Source of the DNA: Clostridioides sp.
Lineage (GTDB): Bacteria > Bacillota > Clostridia > Peptostreptococcales > Peptostreptococcaceae
Length of the DNA stretch: 64,000 bases
Reading direction: 5' to 3'
Assembly: GCA_031261505.1 (NCBI GenBank)
Contig: JAISJN010000004.1
Coordinates: 1-64,000 of the forward strand
The notes below the pieces were generated by a model that did no database searches, was not told where the DNA came from, and saw nothing but the letters and a program-made list of their open reading frames with translations. Below, piece after piece: positions 1 to 10,136 of the stretch. The first letter of the stretch is position 1, and each line of letters starts with the position of its first letter. Made by a program: the position numbers and the translations under genes.

Positions 1-1
1 T

Positions 2-751
2 GTAGATGAAGTAATTATATCTGGCGGACCAGATTCTGTTTCAGAAAAAGTCATCGAGCAATTGAAAGATCACAACGTAAGGAGAATTGCTGGAGTCGAT
101 AGATATGAAACAGCAGAAAAAATAGGTAAAGAAGTTAGAGCCTTATCTGGAAAACTAGACGAGGTAATGTTAGTAGACGGAACAAACTTCCCTGATATTA
201 TAACAATATCGACATTAGCATCACAAAAAAGAGTTCCAATACTTATAACTAAACCAAACAATCTAGTAGATGTCACAAAGAACTCTTTAAAAGATTGGTC
301 AATAAAGAACGTGACAATTGGAGGTAGTTATAATTCAGTATCTAAAGGTGTAGAAAATAGTTTAGGTGTCTCAAATATCAGTAGACTTGGTGGAGTTGAT
401 AGATACAAGACCGCAGAACTAATAGCTATAGAGACTAGAAAGTTGACTGGAAATGGTTCGGATATGATATTAGTAGATGGTACTGATTATCCAGATGGTA
501 TAACTATTAATAGTATAGCTGCAAAGACTAAATCGCCGATACTACTTACAACTCCAAATAAGCTGACTAAAATAACTGGAGATAAGATAGTTGAATGGCA
601 GATAAAGAACATATTGATAGGTGGAGGATATAATTCTGTATCTAAAGATATAGAGGATAAACTACAGGTATCAAACAAAGAGAGGGTTGCAGGTATAGAC
701 AGGTATGAAACAGCAGTTAAAATCTCTCAAAAATTATCTCAGATAAAGTAA
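2..751 (+). CDS. Cell wall-binding repeat 2 (CWB2, PF04122) surface protein, 5'-truncated by window edge
   Basis: Frame is open to the window start (VDEVIISGGPDSVSEKVIEQLKDHNVRRIAG...); repeated R(I/L)(A/G)G.(D)RY(E/K)TA...VDGTNFPD...PILIT motifs typical of CWB2. Confidence 0.9.
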   Translation, partial: VDEVIISGGPDSVSEKVIEQLKDHNVRRIAGVDRYETAEKIGKEVRALSGKLDEVMLVDGTNFPDIITISTLASQKRVPILITKPNNLVDVTKNSLKDWSIKNVTIGGSYNSVSKGVENSLGVSNISRLGGVDRYKTAELIAIETRKLTGNGSDMILVDGTDYPDGITINSIAAKTKSPILLTTPNKLTKITGDKIVEWQIKNILIGGGYNSVSKDIEDKLQVSNKERVAGIDRYETAVKISQKLSQIK

Positions 752-769
752 TCAAAGTCTGGAAATATA

Positions 770-812
770 AATACAACCTATTTTACAGTCTCTGAAATAG
801 GTTGTATTTGCA
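770..812. terminator. Hairpin (aaatacaacctatttt...aaataggttgtattt), possibly bidirectional
   Basis: Near-perfect inverted repeat just after the CWB2 stop codon and just beyond the 3' end of the minus-strand small ORF. Confidence 0.75.
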
Positions 813-816
813 TTAT

Positions 817-909
817 TTAATATGAAGAACTATTAGCAAAAATCATTTGTGAAATACCTAAAAACAATGTTCCTACCAGTAACATACTCAAAATCATATT
901 TTTTTTCAT
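817..909 (-). CDS. Putative 30-aa signal-peptide-like small protein (MKKNMILSMLLVGTLFLGISQMIFANSSSY)
   Basis: ATG at 907-909 (minus), upstream AAGGAAG, and promoter-like TTGACT (966-971) N17 GATAAT (943-948) on the minus strand; shorter than the ORF-track cutoff. Confidence 0.45.
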   Translation of the reverse strand: MKKNMILSMLLVGTLFLGISQMIFANSSSY

Positions 910-1151
910 TTGATCTTTCTTCCTTGTTTTTTTCTTAAGATTATTATCATATAAGCTTAGAGAAAAGTCAATATATTGTATATTTTGATACTTTTATGTC
1001 TTTACTTTATGTAGAAAAAATTGAATTTCCAATATAAAGGCAATAATACTCATATCTGACATTAAATTGGATTAAAAAGCTTTTTAGAGATAAAATAACA
1101 AAATAATCGACGTATTTACAATTAATTGTAAATATATTTAGAAAATGTAAG

Positions 1152-1181
1152 TTGACACCAGGTATCATAAGATGGTATTAT
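1152..1181 (+). promoter_or_regulatory. Predicted sigma-A-type promoter of WxL cassette 1
   Basis: TTGACA (1152-1157) N18 TATTAT (1176-1181); same architecture and flanks at 7991-8020 ahead of cassette 2. Confidence 0.6.
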
Positions 1182-1759
1182 CTTAAATAGTTACTTAATT
1201 GAAAGAATAAACATCTTCCAAAGAAGAACGACTAATTGCCACTCAAAATGTAATTAATAGGAAGTTGGAGATTCGTCTCAAGTTGTAAGGAGCTCGATTT
1301 GATAATTACAATGAATACAGTATACATAATACAAATATTACAACATTGAGATCTAGGTACATATTAATAAAAATCGAGCGACAATCAATAATAAACAGCA
1401 CTAACTAGAAAGCATTAGATAACACATATACATACAGTATGACGTGTAGATATTGTTACAATAATTCAAAAATATTGTAATTTCGAAAAACTGGAAAGTT
1501 AGCTCCAAATTTACAATAGAGTAATACGAGGATAGATTTAGGCTAGTTAAACGACTAGTCTGGATTTATATATAATTTGAGAAAGATGTACCGCATCCAT
1601 ACTGATTACGGTCATAATTCTCAAGTAGTGGTGAAGTCTGCCACATCATCATTTTAGTGAGCTAGCAATGGCAAACTAAACAGACCAATATCATGCATGT
1701 AGTATACGAAATCTATATTGTACATGTGCAACAAAATTTGACAGATGAGGGAGAGTTGT

Positions 1760-2887
1760 ATGAATAAGAAAGTACTTACAATCCTAACACTCACTTGTAT
1801 ATTGTTTACTTCAGTGTATATGAAAATTGCAGATGCATCAGGGGGAACAGCTAAATCAAAGATGGGAATAACATTTACCAATCCGTACAAGCCTGGAGAG
1901 GATCCATCCGGAGGAGACGATACAGACGTAGGGGGTTCGGTAAATCATGACAGTGGAGCTATAGTTCTTGCTAGTGGGGAGAAGTACACAGATGTATTGA
2001 CAGCATCAGTACTGGCAAATGAACTTGACACATCCTTGCTTTTGACTAAAAAAGATGCTATATCGCAAAATACGCTAGATGAAATCGACAGGCTTAGTGC
2101 AAAAATGGTAGTTGTAATAGGAGGTACGGATTCTGTATCTAATTCAGTTGTAAGTAAAATATCGAAGTACAAGGTAATTAGACTTGCTGGACATGATAGG
2201 TATGAGACATCGATTAGAATTGCAGAAGAAGTAAGGAGACTGACAGGTAACTTTTATGAGGCGACAATAGTATCGGGGATAAATTTCCCAGACATCATAA
2301 GTATATCTACATTTTCATCACTCAAAGGTCAGCCTATACTTATTACAGAACCAGAGAAACTCACTAAGACAACTGCAGATGCGATTTCTAACTGGAATAT
2401 ATCAGATATCACAATATGTGGAGGGTATGATTCAGTATCAAAGAGCATCCAAGGCAATTTAAAAGCGAAGAAAGTAAGTAGAATGGGTGGTGCAGACAGG
2501 TACGAGACCGCAAAAATCGTTGCAAAAAAGGTAAGACAACTGACAGGTAATGAAAAAGACATGATATTGGTCGATGGAACAAATTTTCCAGACGGTATTT
2601 GCATAAACAGCTTAGCTACTCTGTTTAAGTCACCAATCTTACTTACGACACCAGACTCGCTGCACAAGATTATAGCAGATGAGGTTAAGATTCTGAGTAT
2701 ACAGTATACTATGATAGGCGGAGGATACAAGTCAGTATCACAAAAGGTACAAAGCGAGTTAAAAGTTAAGAATATTGAAAGGGTCTTCGGCAGTGATAGG
2801 TATGAAACGGCAGTGAAGATATCTCAGAGACATTCTAATAAGATTCTTCCACTTGGAGTCAACTTTAGGGCTCAATGGAAGAATTAA
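1760..2887 (+). CDS. Secreted CWB2-repeat protein (cassette 1)
   Basis: Signal peptide MNKKVLTILTLTCILFTSVYMKIADA; three CWB2-like repeats; GAGGGAGAG SD before ATG 1760. Confidence 0.88.
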   Translation: MNKKVLTILTLTCILFTSVYMKIADASGGTAKSKMGITFTNPYKPGEDPSGGDDTDVGGSVNHDSGAIVLASGEKYTDVLTASVLANELDTSLLLTKKDAISQNTLDEIDRLSAKMVVVIGGTDSVSNSVVSKISKYKVIRLAGHDRYETSIRIAEEVRRLTGNFYEATIVSGINFPDIISISTFSSLKGQPILITEPEKLTKTTADAISNWNISDITICGGYDSVSKSIQGNLKAKKVSRMGGADRYETAKIVAKKVRQLTGNEKDMILVDGTNFPDGICINSLATLFKSPILLTTPDSLHKIIADEVKILSIQYTMIGGGYKSVSQKVQSELKVKNIERVFGSDRYETAVKISQRHSNKILPLGVNFRAQWKN

Positions 2888-2916
2888 CAATCACAAAATA
2901 TTGGGAGGACAGAATT

Positions 2917-3681
2917 ATGAAATTAAAAAAATTAGCTACACTTGTTGCGGTAGCGGGAATAACATTATCATTTGGAGGGGTTAATTCCTTTGCGGCAGAT
3001 AAAACATTAGGTTCTGATATTGATGTAATATTCACAGCACCAGATGACAGCGGTACAGATAAACCGATAGTAGACCCAGAGGATCCAGATAATCAACCTC
3101 CAGGTACACCAGATCCAATTCCAGGACCTGGTACAGGTGGCTTACTATCAATAGACTTTGCATCAAGCTTTAACTTTGGTTCAAATGTAATAACAAATGG
3201 AGCCAAAACATTATATGCAGCACCACAGGCTTGGATAGAAGACGGCGGTGCTCATACTACAAAACCAAACTTCGTCCAAGTAAACGACAACAGGATGTTG
3301 TACAGTGGATGGACTTTGAAAGTTGCACAGGCAGATCAATTAAAGACTAGTGACAATAAGGTATTAGATGGTGCAACTATAACATTAAACAATATATCAG
3401 TTGACGGAATAAAAGACGATGTTACTACTAATGGACCAGCAACTGCTCCAACTTCTCTAGTAATCACACCAGGAGCTGGAACTGCTAACGTTATGGCAGC
3501 TGCAGACGGTAAAGGTGGCGGAACTTTCGTAGCTAGATTCGGTGATGAAACTGAAAATACAAATGATGTCAGCAAGAACAAGGCTGTTAAGTTGAGTATA
3601 CCATCGACTACACAAGTGTACGCTAAAGCTTACTCTGGAACACTTACTTGGACATTGTCGGATACTCCAACTACTATATAG
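2917..3681 (+). CDS. WxL-domain surface protein (cassette 1)
   Basis: Signal peptide MKLKKLATLVAVAGITLSFGGVNSFAA; Pro-rich DPEDPDNQPPGTPDP; WxL motifs SGWTLKV and C-terminal LTWTLSDTP; SD GGGAGG. Confidence 0.88.
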   Translation: MKLKKLATLVAVAGITLSFGGVNSFAADKTLGSDIDVIFTAPDDSGTDKPIVDPEDPDNQPPGTPDPIPGPGTGGLLSIDFASSFNFGSNVITNGAKTLYAAPQAWIEDGGAHTTKPNFVQVNDNRMLYSGWTLKVAQADQLKTSDNKVLDGATITLNNISVDGIKDDVTTNGPATAPTSLVITPGAGTANVMAAADGKGGGTFVARFGDETENTNDVSKNKAVKLSIPSTTQVYAKAYSGTLTWTLSDTPTTI

Positions 3682-3774
3682 TGAAATATTGAAAGAGTGA
3701 AACAGTGGTATATTGAAAAACAATCAGGTGTAGGAGCACTTTAATTAGTGCTCCAAACTTGGTATCTATTAATT

Positions 3775-3911
3775 ATAACTTGAGATAAATCTCCCACACC
3801 TCTATAGGTGGCGGGCATAAATCTCAAACCACGTGCTCACCAGAACAAGTGCTCGCCAGCACAAGTACTTTACAGCACAAGTACTTTACAGCACTAGAAA
3901 TAACCATTTAA
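3775..3911 (+). repeat. Intergenic hairpin repeat family, copy A (contains 16-bp tandem units)
   Basis: ataacttgagataaatctcccacacctctataggtggcgggcataaatctc...taaccatttaa. Confidence 0.7.
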
Positions 3912-3951
3912 GATATAAATTACAATTACGGTACTTGGGGGTAATATAGAA

Positions 3952-5007
3952 ATGAACAAAAAAATAAAGATGCTCTTTATGACTGTTGTGACCTTGTTCA
4001 CGATGTCCGGAGTGGTATCGAATGCAGCTGAATTTAACTTCTCAGTTAATACAAATATTCCAACAAATCAAGTTGATAAACAGAAAACGTATTTCGATTT
4101 GAAGATGGATCCAGGTGCTAATCAGACAGTGAGTATGGTGTTAAAAAATACTACTGACAAAGATATAGTTGTACAAACTGAGATAAATTCAGCGAAGACT
4201 AATACGAATGGTGTAGTAGAGTATGGGCAGACAAATATCAAAAAAGACAAGTCTTTAATATACGATATGAGAGACTACATCACTACTCAACCAGAGGTGA
4301 AAATACCTAAACACGGGCAATATACGTTAAACATAGACATAAAAATGCCACAGGAAAAACTAGATGGAGTACTTGCAGGTGGAATTTCACTTATGCAAAA
4401 AGACAACGAGGATAAAAAAGACAGTAACTCTGGAGCGATGATACGCAATAAATTTGCCTATGTCGTGGGCATCGTACTAAGAGAAGATTTAAATCAAAAG
4501 ATACAGCCAGATTTATTGCTAAACAGCGTAAAGGCTACTCAGAGCAACTATAGAAATGTAATAGCATCTAATCTTCAAAACTATACACCTGCTTATGTTA
4601 ATTCTGTAGTAATAGATGCAAAAGCGTATAAAAAAGGCGATACTAGCAAAAAGACAGTATACGCTTCATCAGATAAGGGAATGCAGATGGCACCAAATTC
4701 CAACTTCGACTATCTAACTAGATTAAATGGAGGGAGAATAAAGGCTGGAAAGTATACAATGCACATGATTGTAACTTCCTCAACAGGTAGGTGGGAATTT
4801 GACAAAGATTTTGAAATAACCAAAACTATGGCTGGAGAATTAAACAAAAAAGACGTGGACATCAAAGACCATACAAGGATGTATATGATAATAGCTGTTG
4901 CCGTGCTAATTTTAGCGCTGATTGTATTCTTGATAATATTATTAGTAAAGAGAAAGAAGAAGAAAGATAAAGAAGAGGGTAAAGAAGTTGAATCATCAGT
5001 TAAATAA
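3952..5007 (+). CDS. DUF916/DUF3324 WxL-interacting protein, C-terminal TM and basic tail (cassette 1)
   Basis: Signal peptide; FDLKMDPGANQTVSMVLKNTTDKDI typical of DUF916; C-terminal MYMIIAVAVLILALIVFLIILLVKRKKKK. Confidence 0.88.
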   Translation: MNKKIKMLFMTVVTLFTMSGVVSNAAEFNFSVNTNIPTNQVDKQKTYFDLKMDPGANQTVSMVLKNTTDKDIVVQTEINSAKTNTNGVVEYGQTNIKKDKSLIYDMRDYITTQPEVKIPKHGQYTLNIDIKMPQEKLDGVLAGGISLMQKDNEDKKDSNSGAMIRNKFAYVVGIVLREDLNQKIQPDLLLNSVKATQSNYRNVIASNLQNYTPAYVNSVVIDAKAYKKGDTSKKTVYASSDKGMQMAPNSNFDYLTRLNGGRIKAGKYTMHMIVTSSTGRWEFDKDFEITKTMAGELNKKDVDIKDHTRMYMIIAVAVLILALIVFLIILLVKRKKKKDKEEGKEVESSVK

Positions 5008-5046
5008 TTTGATATATGTAGCGAATGATGAGTGGAGGTGATCTTC

Positions 5047-7788
5047 ATTAGAAAATTATATATATTACTGCCTAAATTTACGCTCAAGAGAGTAAGCAGT
5101 GCTCTTATAGCATCGATGTTGATAGCTCAGATAGGAATTAGCAGTGGATATGAAAATATATTTGCGGATGAACCAAGTGTGAAGATAGATTCGAGAAAAG
5201 TAGAAAAAAATGAATCAAGTCAACAGGGTGATCTACCTGAGGGATCGGATTACGACACAGAGGAAGTAGGTTCGAAAAAAGTAGATCCGGAAAAAGTAGA
5301 AAAAAATACGACGACATCTGAGACAGACAAAAATGAAATCGACAGTGAATCTTTGAAATTCAATACTGGACTGACTCCAGCGATTACACCTAGAGCATTG
5401 GAACCAGGTGAAGTAGATGTAAGTGATTGGGAGCAATTTAGAACTGCCTACAATAACGACAGCACTACAAAAATCAATTTAAAGGCCGATATAAAGACAA
5501 CACAATCGACAACTGGTACTACTGGAAATTATTATTTAAGACCTAGGAAAAAGAGTATAGAGATAAACGGATCAAGGGTCGACGGAACATACTATAGGCT
5601 ACAATTGTATGGAACGGCTGGACATGCTTATTTACCAGTAGATTCAGTAAATACCAGTGAAAATGCTGTATTCAATATCCATGATGTTTTGATTTCACAG
5701 ACAGTACATCCGTACATAGTAGAGGATTCAGCCTATGCGTTTATCGGTTCTAGTGGTTGGACAGATGGAGCAAACTGGAAATTTAGAATAGGAAACTTAG
5801 ATACGGACGATGCTGAAAATGGTAGTTCTGCAGCTGTATCAAGGGTGGTAATTGCAAAACGAAGCGAAATTACTTTTTACGGAAAGGTTCATGTGAAACC
5901 AAGAGCAGAAGCGGCGATAGTAGGAAGCGTTAAATTTGAACCTAATACAGAATTTACTTCAAAAGTTCAAAATGAGGATGTTTCTTGTTTTTGGTTTTGG
6001 AGTGAAGGTGCAGCGGGTACCGGAAGCAGCCACGAGTTCACTGTAGGTGATGGTGCAACTGTAAAATTAGACCCAGCTGACGGGAAGGGACTTTATCCTC
6101 CTATCTACTACGATTTTGCAACTATAACCGTTGGAAAGAATGCTATGCTTACCTGCCTAGCAGAGGGTAATGCCCTCAGATTCCAAAGGGATAGCTATAA
6201 TCAGAAGTTAAAAGTGGAAGAAGGCGGGATTCTTTTCCTAAAAAGCTATGGGCAATCAAATTACACTTATGGAAGCTATGTAATAAATATGCTCGCTGGA
6301 AATTATACTATGGATGCAGAGGCTGGTTCGAGGATATATCTGTATTCTACATCTAAGGATGCAGTAATTAGAATGGGCCCAGACAGCGCTACAACTTATA
6401 CAAATAAAATAACGATAAATAATCCAGCAGCCTTTGACATAGTATCTACGCAAAAGGGTAATGTATTCAACAATATGTCAAATGTAGACGAGTTTAATGT
6501 AAATGGAGTGAGTTTATTTGCTTGGAACAAGAGCGATAACATCCAAAACAACCCAAGTCAATGCTTTGACTATGCAAACTGGGTAAAAGTAAAAAGCAAT
6601 ACGAATGTTACATCAGATAATGCAAATGTAGTCTCGTATTTAAATCCAAATAATAGAAGTAGGATTGCAGGTGGAGATTTCGATCCAGTTATAGTATACG
6701 GAAGAGTTCCAGACTCATGTAACCACGACAATAAGTTGACAGATGCTGACAAGACTATAAGAGCAAGGGTTAGACTAGGTCAATTCCCTATGGTAGATGA
6801 GGAAGCTAGTGTAGGGAATACAACGGATACGCAAGATGTATGGTCGCCTGCAAACTTCTTTACAAATGGAGCTAAGATAGAAAATCCACTAGACAACTTG
6901 GGGGCAAGTCTTAACACAGATTCAGATGGTTACTTAAAATACACAGCAGGTAATTTCTATCCAGCGGGAACACATTTTAAGACAACTATAGACAGAGGTT
7001 ATATTAATGGGAAAGCGGATGTAGTAGCAGAAACAGACGTAATAGATATAACTCCACCAGATCCAGCAGTAGTTGTAACTACACCGATAAAACACTCTAC
7101 CAGATTAATCGAAGGTGAGGGAGGTGAAGTTGGTGCAACTGTAAAAGTAAAATACGATGGATCTTTTATGCAAAAGGATGGACAGGACGTACAGGCTACT
7201 GTTGGAGAAGACGGAAAATGGAGCCTCAATTTACCAAATGTAGAACTCGAAGTATCGAAATACGTGACTATTTACATGAGCGATGCAAATGGAAATACAA
7301 ATCCTGACGTAGATACTGTTAGACATGATACAACATTTACAAAAGCGACTTCTATAAAGGTATCAGGGGTGCTTGAATTTACGAATATTCCAGATAAAAT
7401 AAGCTTTGGGACTACACAGTTGGTAAAGGGGTCGCCAATAGCAAAATGGGGTAGTTACACAGGTACATTAGGAGTAATAGATACTAGGGAAGTAAAGAAA
7501 GAATGGCAGTTGAGTGCTAAAATGTCTAAGGAGTTGACAGACAATAGCAATAGTACTAGAGTCATGCCAGGCGTTATCTGTTACTATACAGGAGGGGTAA
7601 GGCATATATTATCAAGCTCTAGCAATACTATTATCAAGCAAAATACAAATACGAATTCAAGTGAGTATGTAGTTTCAAATCAGTGGAACAACAGTAATAC
7701 AGGAATTAAGCTAGAGGTGCCAGCGGACATGATTAGAGCGGGACAATACAGCGGAGAGATAGAATGGTCATTACAAGATACACCGTGA
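5047..7788 (+). CDS. Large WxL-domain protein (cassette 1); likely ATT start at 5047, ORF-track start is GTG 5032
   Basis: Hydrophobic N-terminus; pectate-lyase-like beta-rich middle; C-terminal WQLSAKMSKELTD and IEWSLQDTP WxL motifs. GGAGGTG SD at 5034-5040 lies inside the ORF-track start. Confidence 0.8.
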   Translation: MRKLYILLPKFTLKRVSSALIASMLIAQIGISSGYENIFADEPSVKIDSRKVEKNESSQQGDLPEGSDYDTEEVGSKKVDPEKVEKNTTTSETDKNEIDSESLKFNTGLTPAITPRALEPGEVDVSDWEQFRTAYNNDSTTKINLKADIKTTQSTTGTTGNYYLRPRKKSIEINGSRVDGTYYRLQLYGTAGHAYLPVDSVNTSENAVFNIHDVLISQTVHPYIVEDSAYAFIGSSGWTDGANWKFRIGNLDTDDAENGSSAAVSRVVIAKRSEITFYGKVHVKPRAEAAIVGSVKFEPNTEFTSKVQNEDVSCFWFWSEGAAGTGSSHEFTVGDGATVKLDPADGKGLYPPIYYDFATITVGKNAMLTCLAEGNALRFQRDSYNQKLKVEEGGILFLKSYGQSNYTYGSYVINMLAGNYTMDAEAGSRIYLYSTSKDAVIRMGPDSATTYTNKITINNPAAFDIVSTQKGNVFNNMSNVDEFNVNGVSLFAWNKSDNIQNNPSQCFDYANWVKVKSNTNVTSDNANVVSYLNPNNRSRIAGGDFDPVIVYGRVPDSCNHDNKLTDADKTIRARVRLGQFPMVDEEASVGNTTDTQDVWSPANFFTNGAKIENPLDNLGASLNTDSDGYLKYTAGNFYPAGTHFKTTIDRGYINGKADVVAETDVIDITPPDPAVVVTTPIKHSTRLIEGEGGEVGATVKVKYDGSFMQKDGQDVQATVGEDGKWSLNLPNVELEVSKYVTIYMSDANGNTNPDVDTVRHDTTFTKATSIKVSGVLEFTNIPDKISFGTTQLVKGSPIAKWGSYTGTLGVIDTREVKKEWQLSAKMSKELTDNSNSTRVMPGVICYYTGGVRHILSSSSNTIIKQNTNTNSSEYVVSNQWNNSNTGIKLEVPADMIRAGQYSGEIEWSLQDTP

Positions 7789-7990
7789 CATACCAAGATA
7801 CAGAATGATACAAAAAACACAAATGGATAAATTTATTAAAAAATATATTATTTTACAATAATACCTTATTTTAAAAATAGAAAACGTGTGAAATTACCAA
7901 AAAAATGAAGGCAAACGAATTTCCTTGGAAATAGACAAAAAAGTTTTGCTATCCTATAAAAAGTCGGTCATTTCGACGAATAATTTAATA

Positions 7991-8020
7991 TTGACACCTG
8001 GTACTAAGAGGTGATATCAT
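7991..8020 (+). promoter_or_regulatory. Predicted sigma-A-type promoter of WxL cassette 2
   Basis: TTGACA (7991-7996) N18 TATCAT (8015-8020); flanking sequence resembles 1152-1181. Confidence 0.6.
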
Positions 8021-8170
8021 CAGAAATAGTTATTTGCAAAATAACTTCAAGAGTATAAGTTAAGTTAAATTTGTTTTATGTATTAGGTTTATATGTATTC
8101 AATATCATGTATATTGCAGTTTGTATAATGCATAACATTTAACAAAATTTAACACATGAGGGAGGGTTAC

Positions 8171-9301
8171 ATGAAGTATAAGAAATTACTTACAATCCTG
8201 ACACTCACTTGTATATTGTTCACTTCAGTGTATGTGAAATGTGTAGATGCAGGGGGAGCAGTAGCTAAATCAAAGGTAGGAATAACGTTTAAAAATCCAT
8301 ATAGGCCTGGGGAGGATCCATCCGGAGGAGACGACACAGACGTAGGTGGATCTATAAACCACGAGAGTGGTGCAATAGTTCTTGCTAGTGGAGAAAAATA
8401 CACAGATGTATTGACAGCATCAGTGCTAGCGAATGAATTAGAAACTTCGTTACTTCTAACTAAAAAAAATGCTACACCTGGCAATACACTAGATGAAATC
8501 GACAGGCTCAAAGCTAAAATGGTTGTTGTCGTAGGAGGTACAGATTCTGTATCGAATTCGGTTGCGAGTAAGTTATCGAAGTACAAGGTAGTAAGACTTG
8601 CAGGACACGATAGATATGACACATCCATTAGAATAGCAGAAGAAGTCAGACGATTGACTGGTAATCTCACTGAGGCGACATTAGTATCGGGAGTAAATTT
8701 CCCAGACATCATAAGTATATCTACATTCTCGTCGCTTAAGGGCCAGCCTATTCTTATCACAGATCCAGAGAAAATCACTAAGACAACTGCAGATGCGATT
8801 TCTGACTGGAAAATATCAAACATCACTATAGGTGGAGGGTATAATTCAGTTTCAAAGAACATTGAGAACAATTTAAAGGCGAAGAAAGTAAATAGAATGG
8901 GTGGAGCAAACAGATACGAAACAGCAAAAATCATTTCAGAAAAAGTAACACAACTGACAGGAAATAAAAAAGACATGATATTAGTAGATGGGACTAACTT
9001 CCCAGATGGTATTTGCATAAACAGTTTAGCTACTCTATTTAAAGCACCAATTCTACTTACTACACCAGATTCGTTGCACAAGATTGTTGCAGAAGAAGTC
9101 AAAAAGAAGGATATACAGTATACTCTAATAGGCGGAGGATACAAGTCGGTATCACAGAAGGTACAAAGCGAGTTGAAAGTTAAGAATGTTGAAAGGGTAT
9201 TCGGAAGTGATAGATATGAAACAGCAGTGAAGATATCTCAGAGATATTCTAACAAGACTCTTCCACTCGGGGTCGATTTTAAGGCTTCGTGGAAGAATTA
9301 A
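8171..9301 (+). CDS. Secreted CWB2-repeat protein (cassette 2), paralog of 1760-2887
   Basis: MKYKKLLTILTLTCILFTSVYVKCVDAGG...; near-identical repeat layout to 1760-2887. Confidence 0.88.
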   Translation: MKYKKLLTILTLTCILFTSVYVKCVDAGGAVAKSKVGITFKNPYRPGEDPSGGDDTDVGGSINHESGAIVLASGEKYTDVLTASVLANELETSLLLTKKNATPGNTLDEIDRLKAKMVVVVGGTDSVSNSVASKLSKYKVVRLAGHDRYDTSIRIAEEVRRLTGNLTEATLVSGVNFPDIISISTFSSLKGQPILITDPEKITKTTADAISDWKISNITIGGGYNSVSKNIENNLKAKKVNRMGGANRYETAKIISEKVTQLTGNKKDMILVDGTNFPDGICINSLATLFKAPILLTTPDSLHKIVAEEVKKKDIQYTLIGGGYKSVSQKVQSELKVKNVERVFGSDRYETAVKISQRYSNKTLPLGVDFKASWKN

Positions 9302-9395
9302 TAATTAAAGCGCTTATCTTGAGTTGTGGAATTATTATGCAACTTCAAAGATTGGTTAGAAAATCAATAATTAAAACAATGTTGGAGGATGAAAT

Positions 9396-10136
9396 ATGAA
9401 ATTAAGAAAATTAGCTACACTTATGACGATAGCGGGAATAACACTATCATTTGCAGGGGTTAAGTCTTTTGCAGCAGATCAAGAACTAAAATCTCAAGCA
9501 AAGGTTGTATTTACAGCACCTATTGACCCTGACAAACCAATAATAGACCCAGCGGACCCAAATAACCAACCTCCAGGGAAACCAGATCCAGAGTCTCCAG
9601 GCACAGGAGGACTATTGTCAATAGACCACGTATCTAACTTTGATTTTGAAACACATGAAATAAAAATAGGACAGACTATGGACTTCTTCGCACTTCCACA
9701 AGCTTGGTTAGAAGATGATGGAACATCTTCTACTAAACCAAACTATGTACAAGTAAGCGATAATAGATTGACAGGTGAAGGATGGACATTGTCGGTAGCT
9801 CAAGATGGCGATCTAAAAACAGCAGATAATAAAATATTGACTGGAGCACAGATAACTGTAAGCAATATAGAAGGTGTTACAGCTCCATCTACATTAGTTC
9901 AATTGCCACTAGTCGCTTCTCAAAGAATAATAACTCCAGGAGTTGGATCTCAGATAATGATGTCAGCAGAAAAAGATAAGGGACAGGGAACTCACGTAGC
10001 TAGATTCGGTGATAATACTACTAAAGGTTCAAGCGTTAAGTTGACTATACCAAACACTACTACAGTATATGCTAAGACATATACTGCCAACCTTACTTGG
10101 ACATTATCAGATACTCCAGGAACTGGAACAATATAA
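9396..10136 (+). CDS. WxL-domain surface protein (cassette 2)
   Basis: Signal peptide; DPADPNNQPPGKPDPESPG; GWTLSV and LTWTLSDTP motifs. Confidence 0.88.
   Translation: MKLRKLATLMTIAGITLSFAGVKSFAADQELKSQAKVVFTAPIDPDKPIIDPADPNNQPPGKPDPESPGTGGLLSIDHVSNFDFETHEIKIGQTMDFFALPQAWLEDDGTSSTKPNYVQVSDNRLTGEGWTLSVAQDGDLKTADNKILTGAQITVSNIEGVTAPSTLVQLPLVASQRIITPGVGSQIMMSAEKDKGQGTHVARFGDNTTKGSSVKLTIPNTTTVYAKTYTANLTWTLSDTPGTGTI

Larger units (their letters stand above)
1152..7788 (+). repeat. WxL/CWB2 cassette, copy 1 of tandem paralogous segment
   Basis: Gene order and proteins 1760-7788 match those at 8171-14246 one for one. Confidence 0.85.

Noticed and set aside
8167-9144. 325-aa minus-strand ORF antisense to the cassette-2 CWB2 gene
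   Set aside because: Mirror of the CWB2 coding frame with no family motif; the similar but shorter antisense ORFs at 2329-2730 and 1945-2172 show it is a codon-bias artifact.
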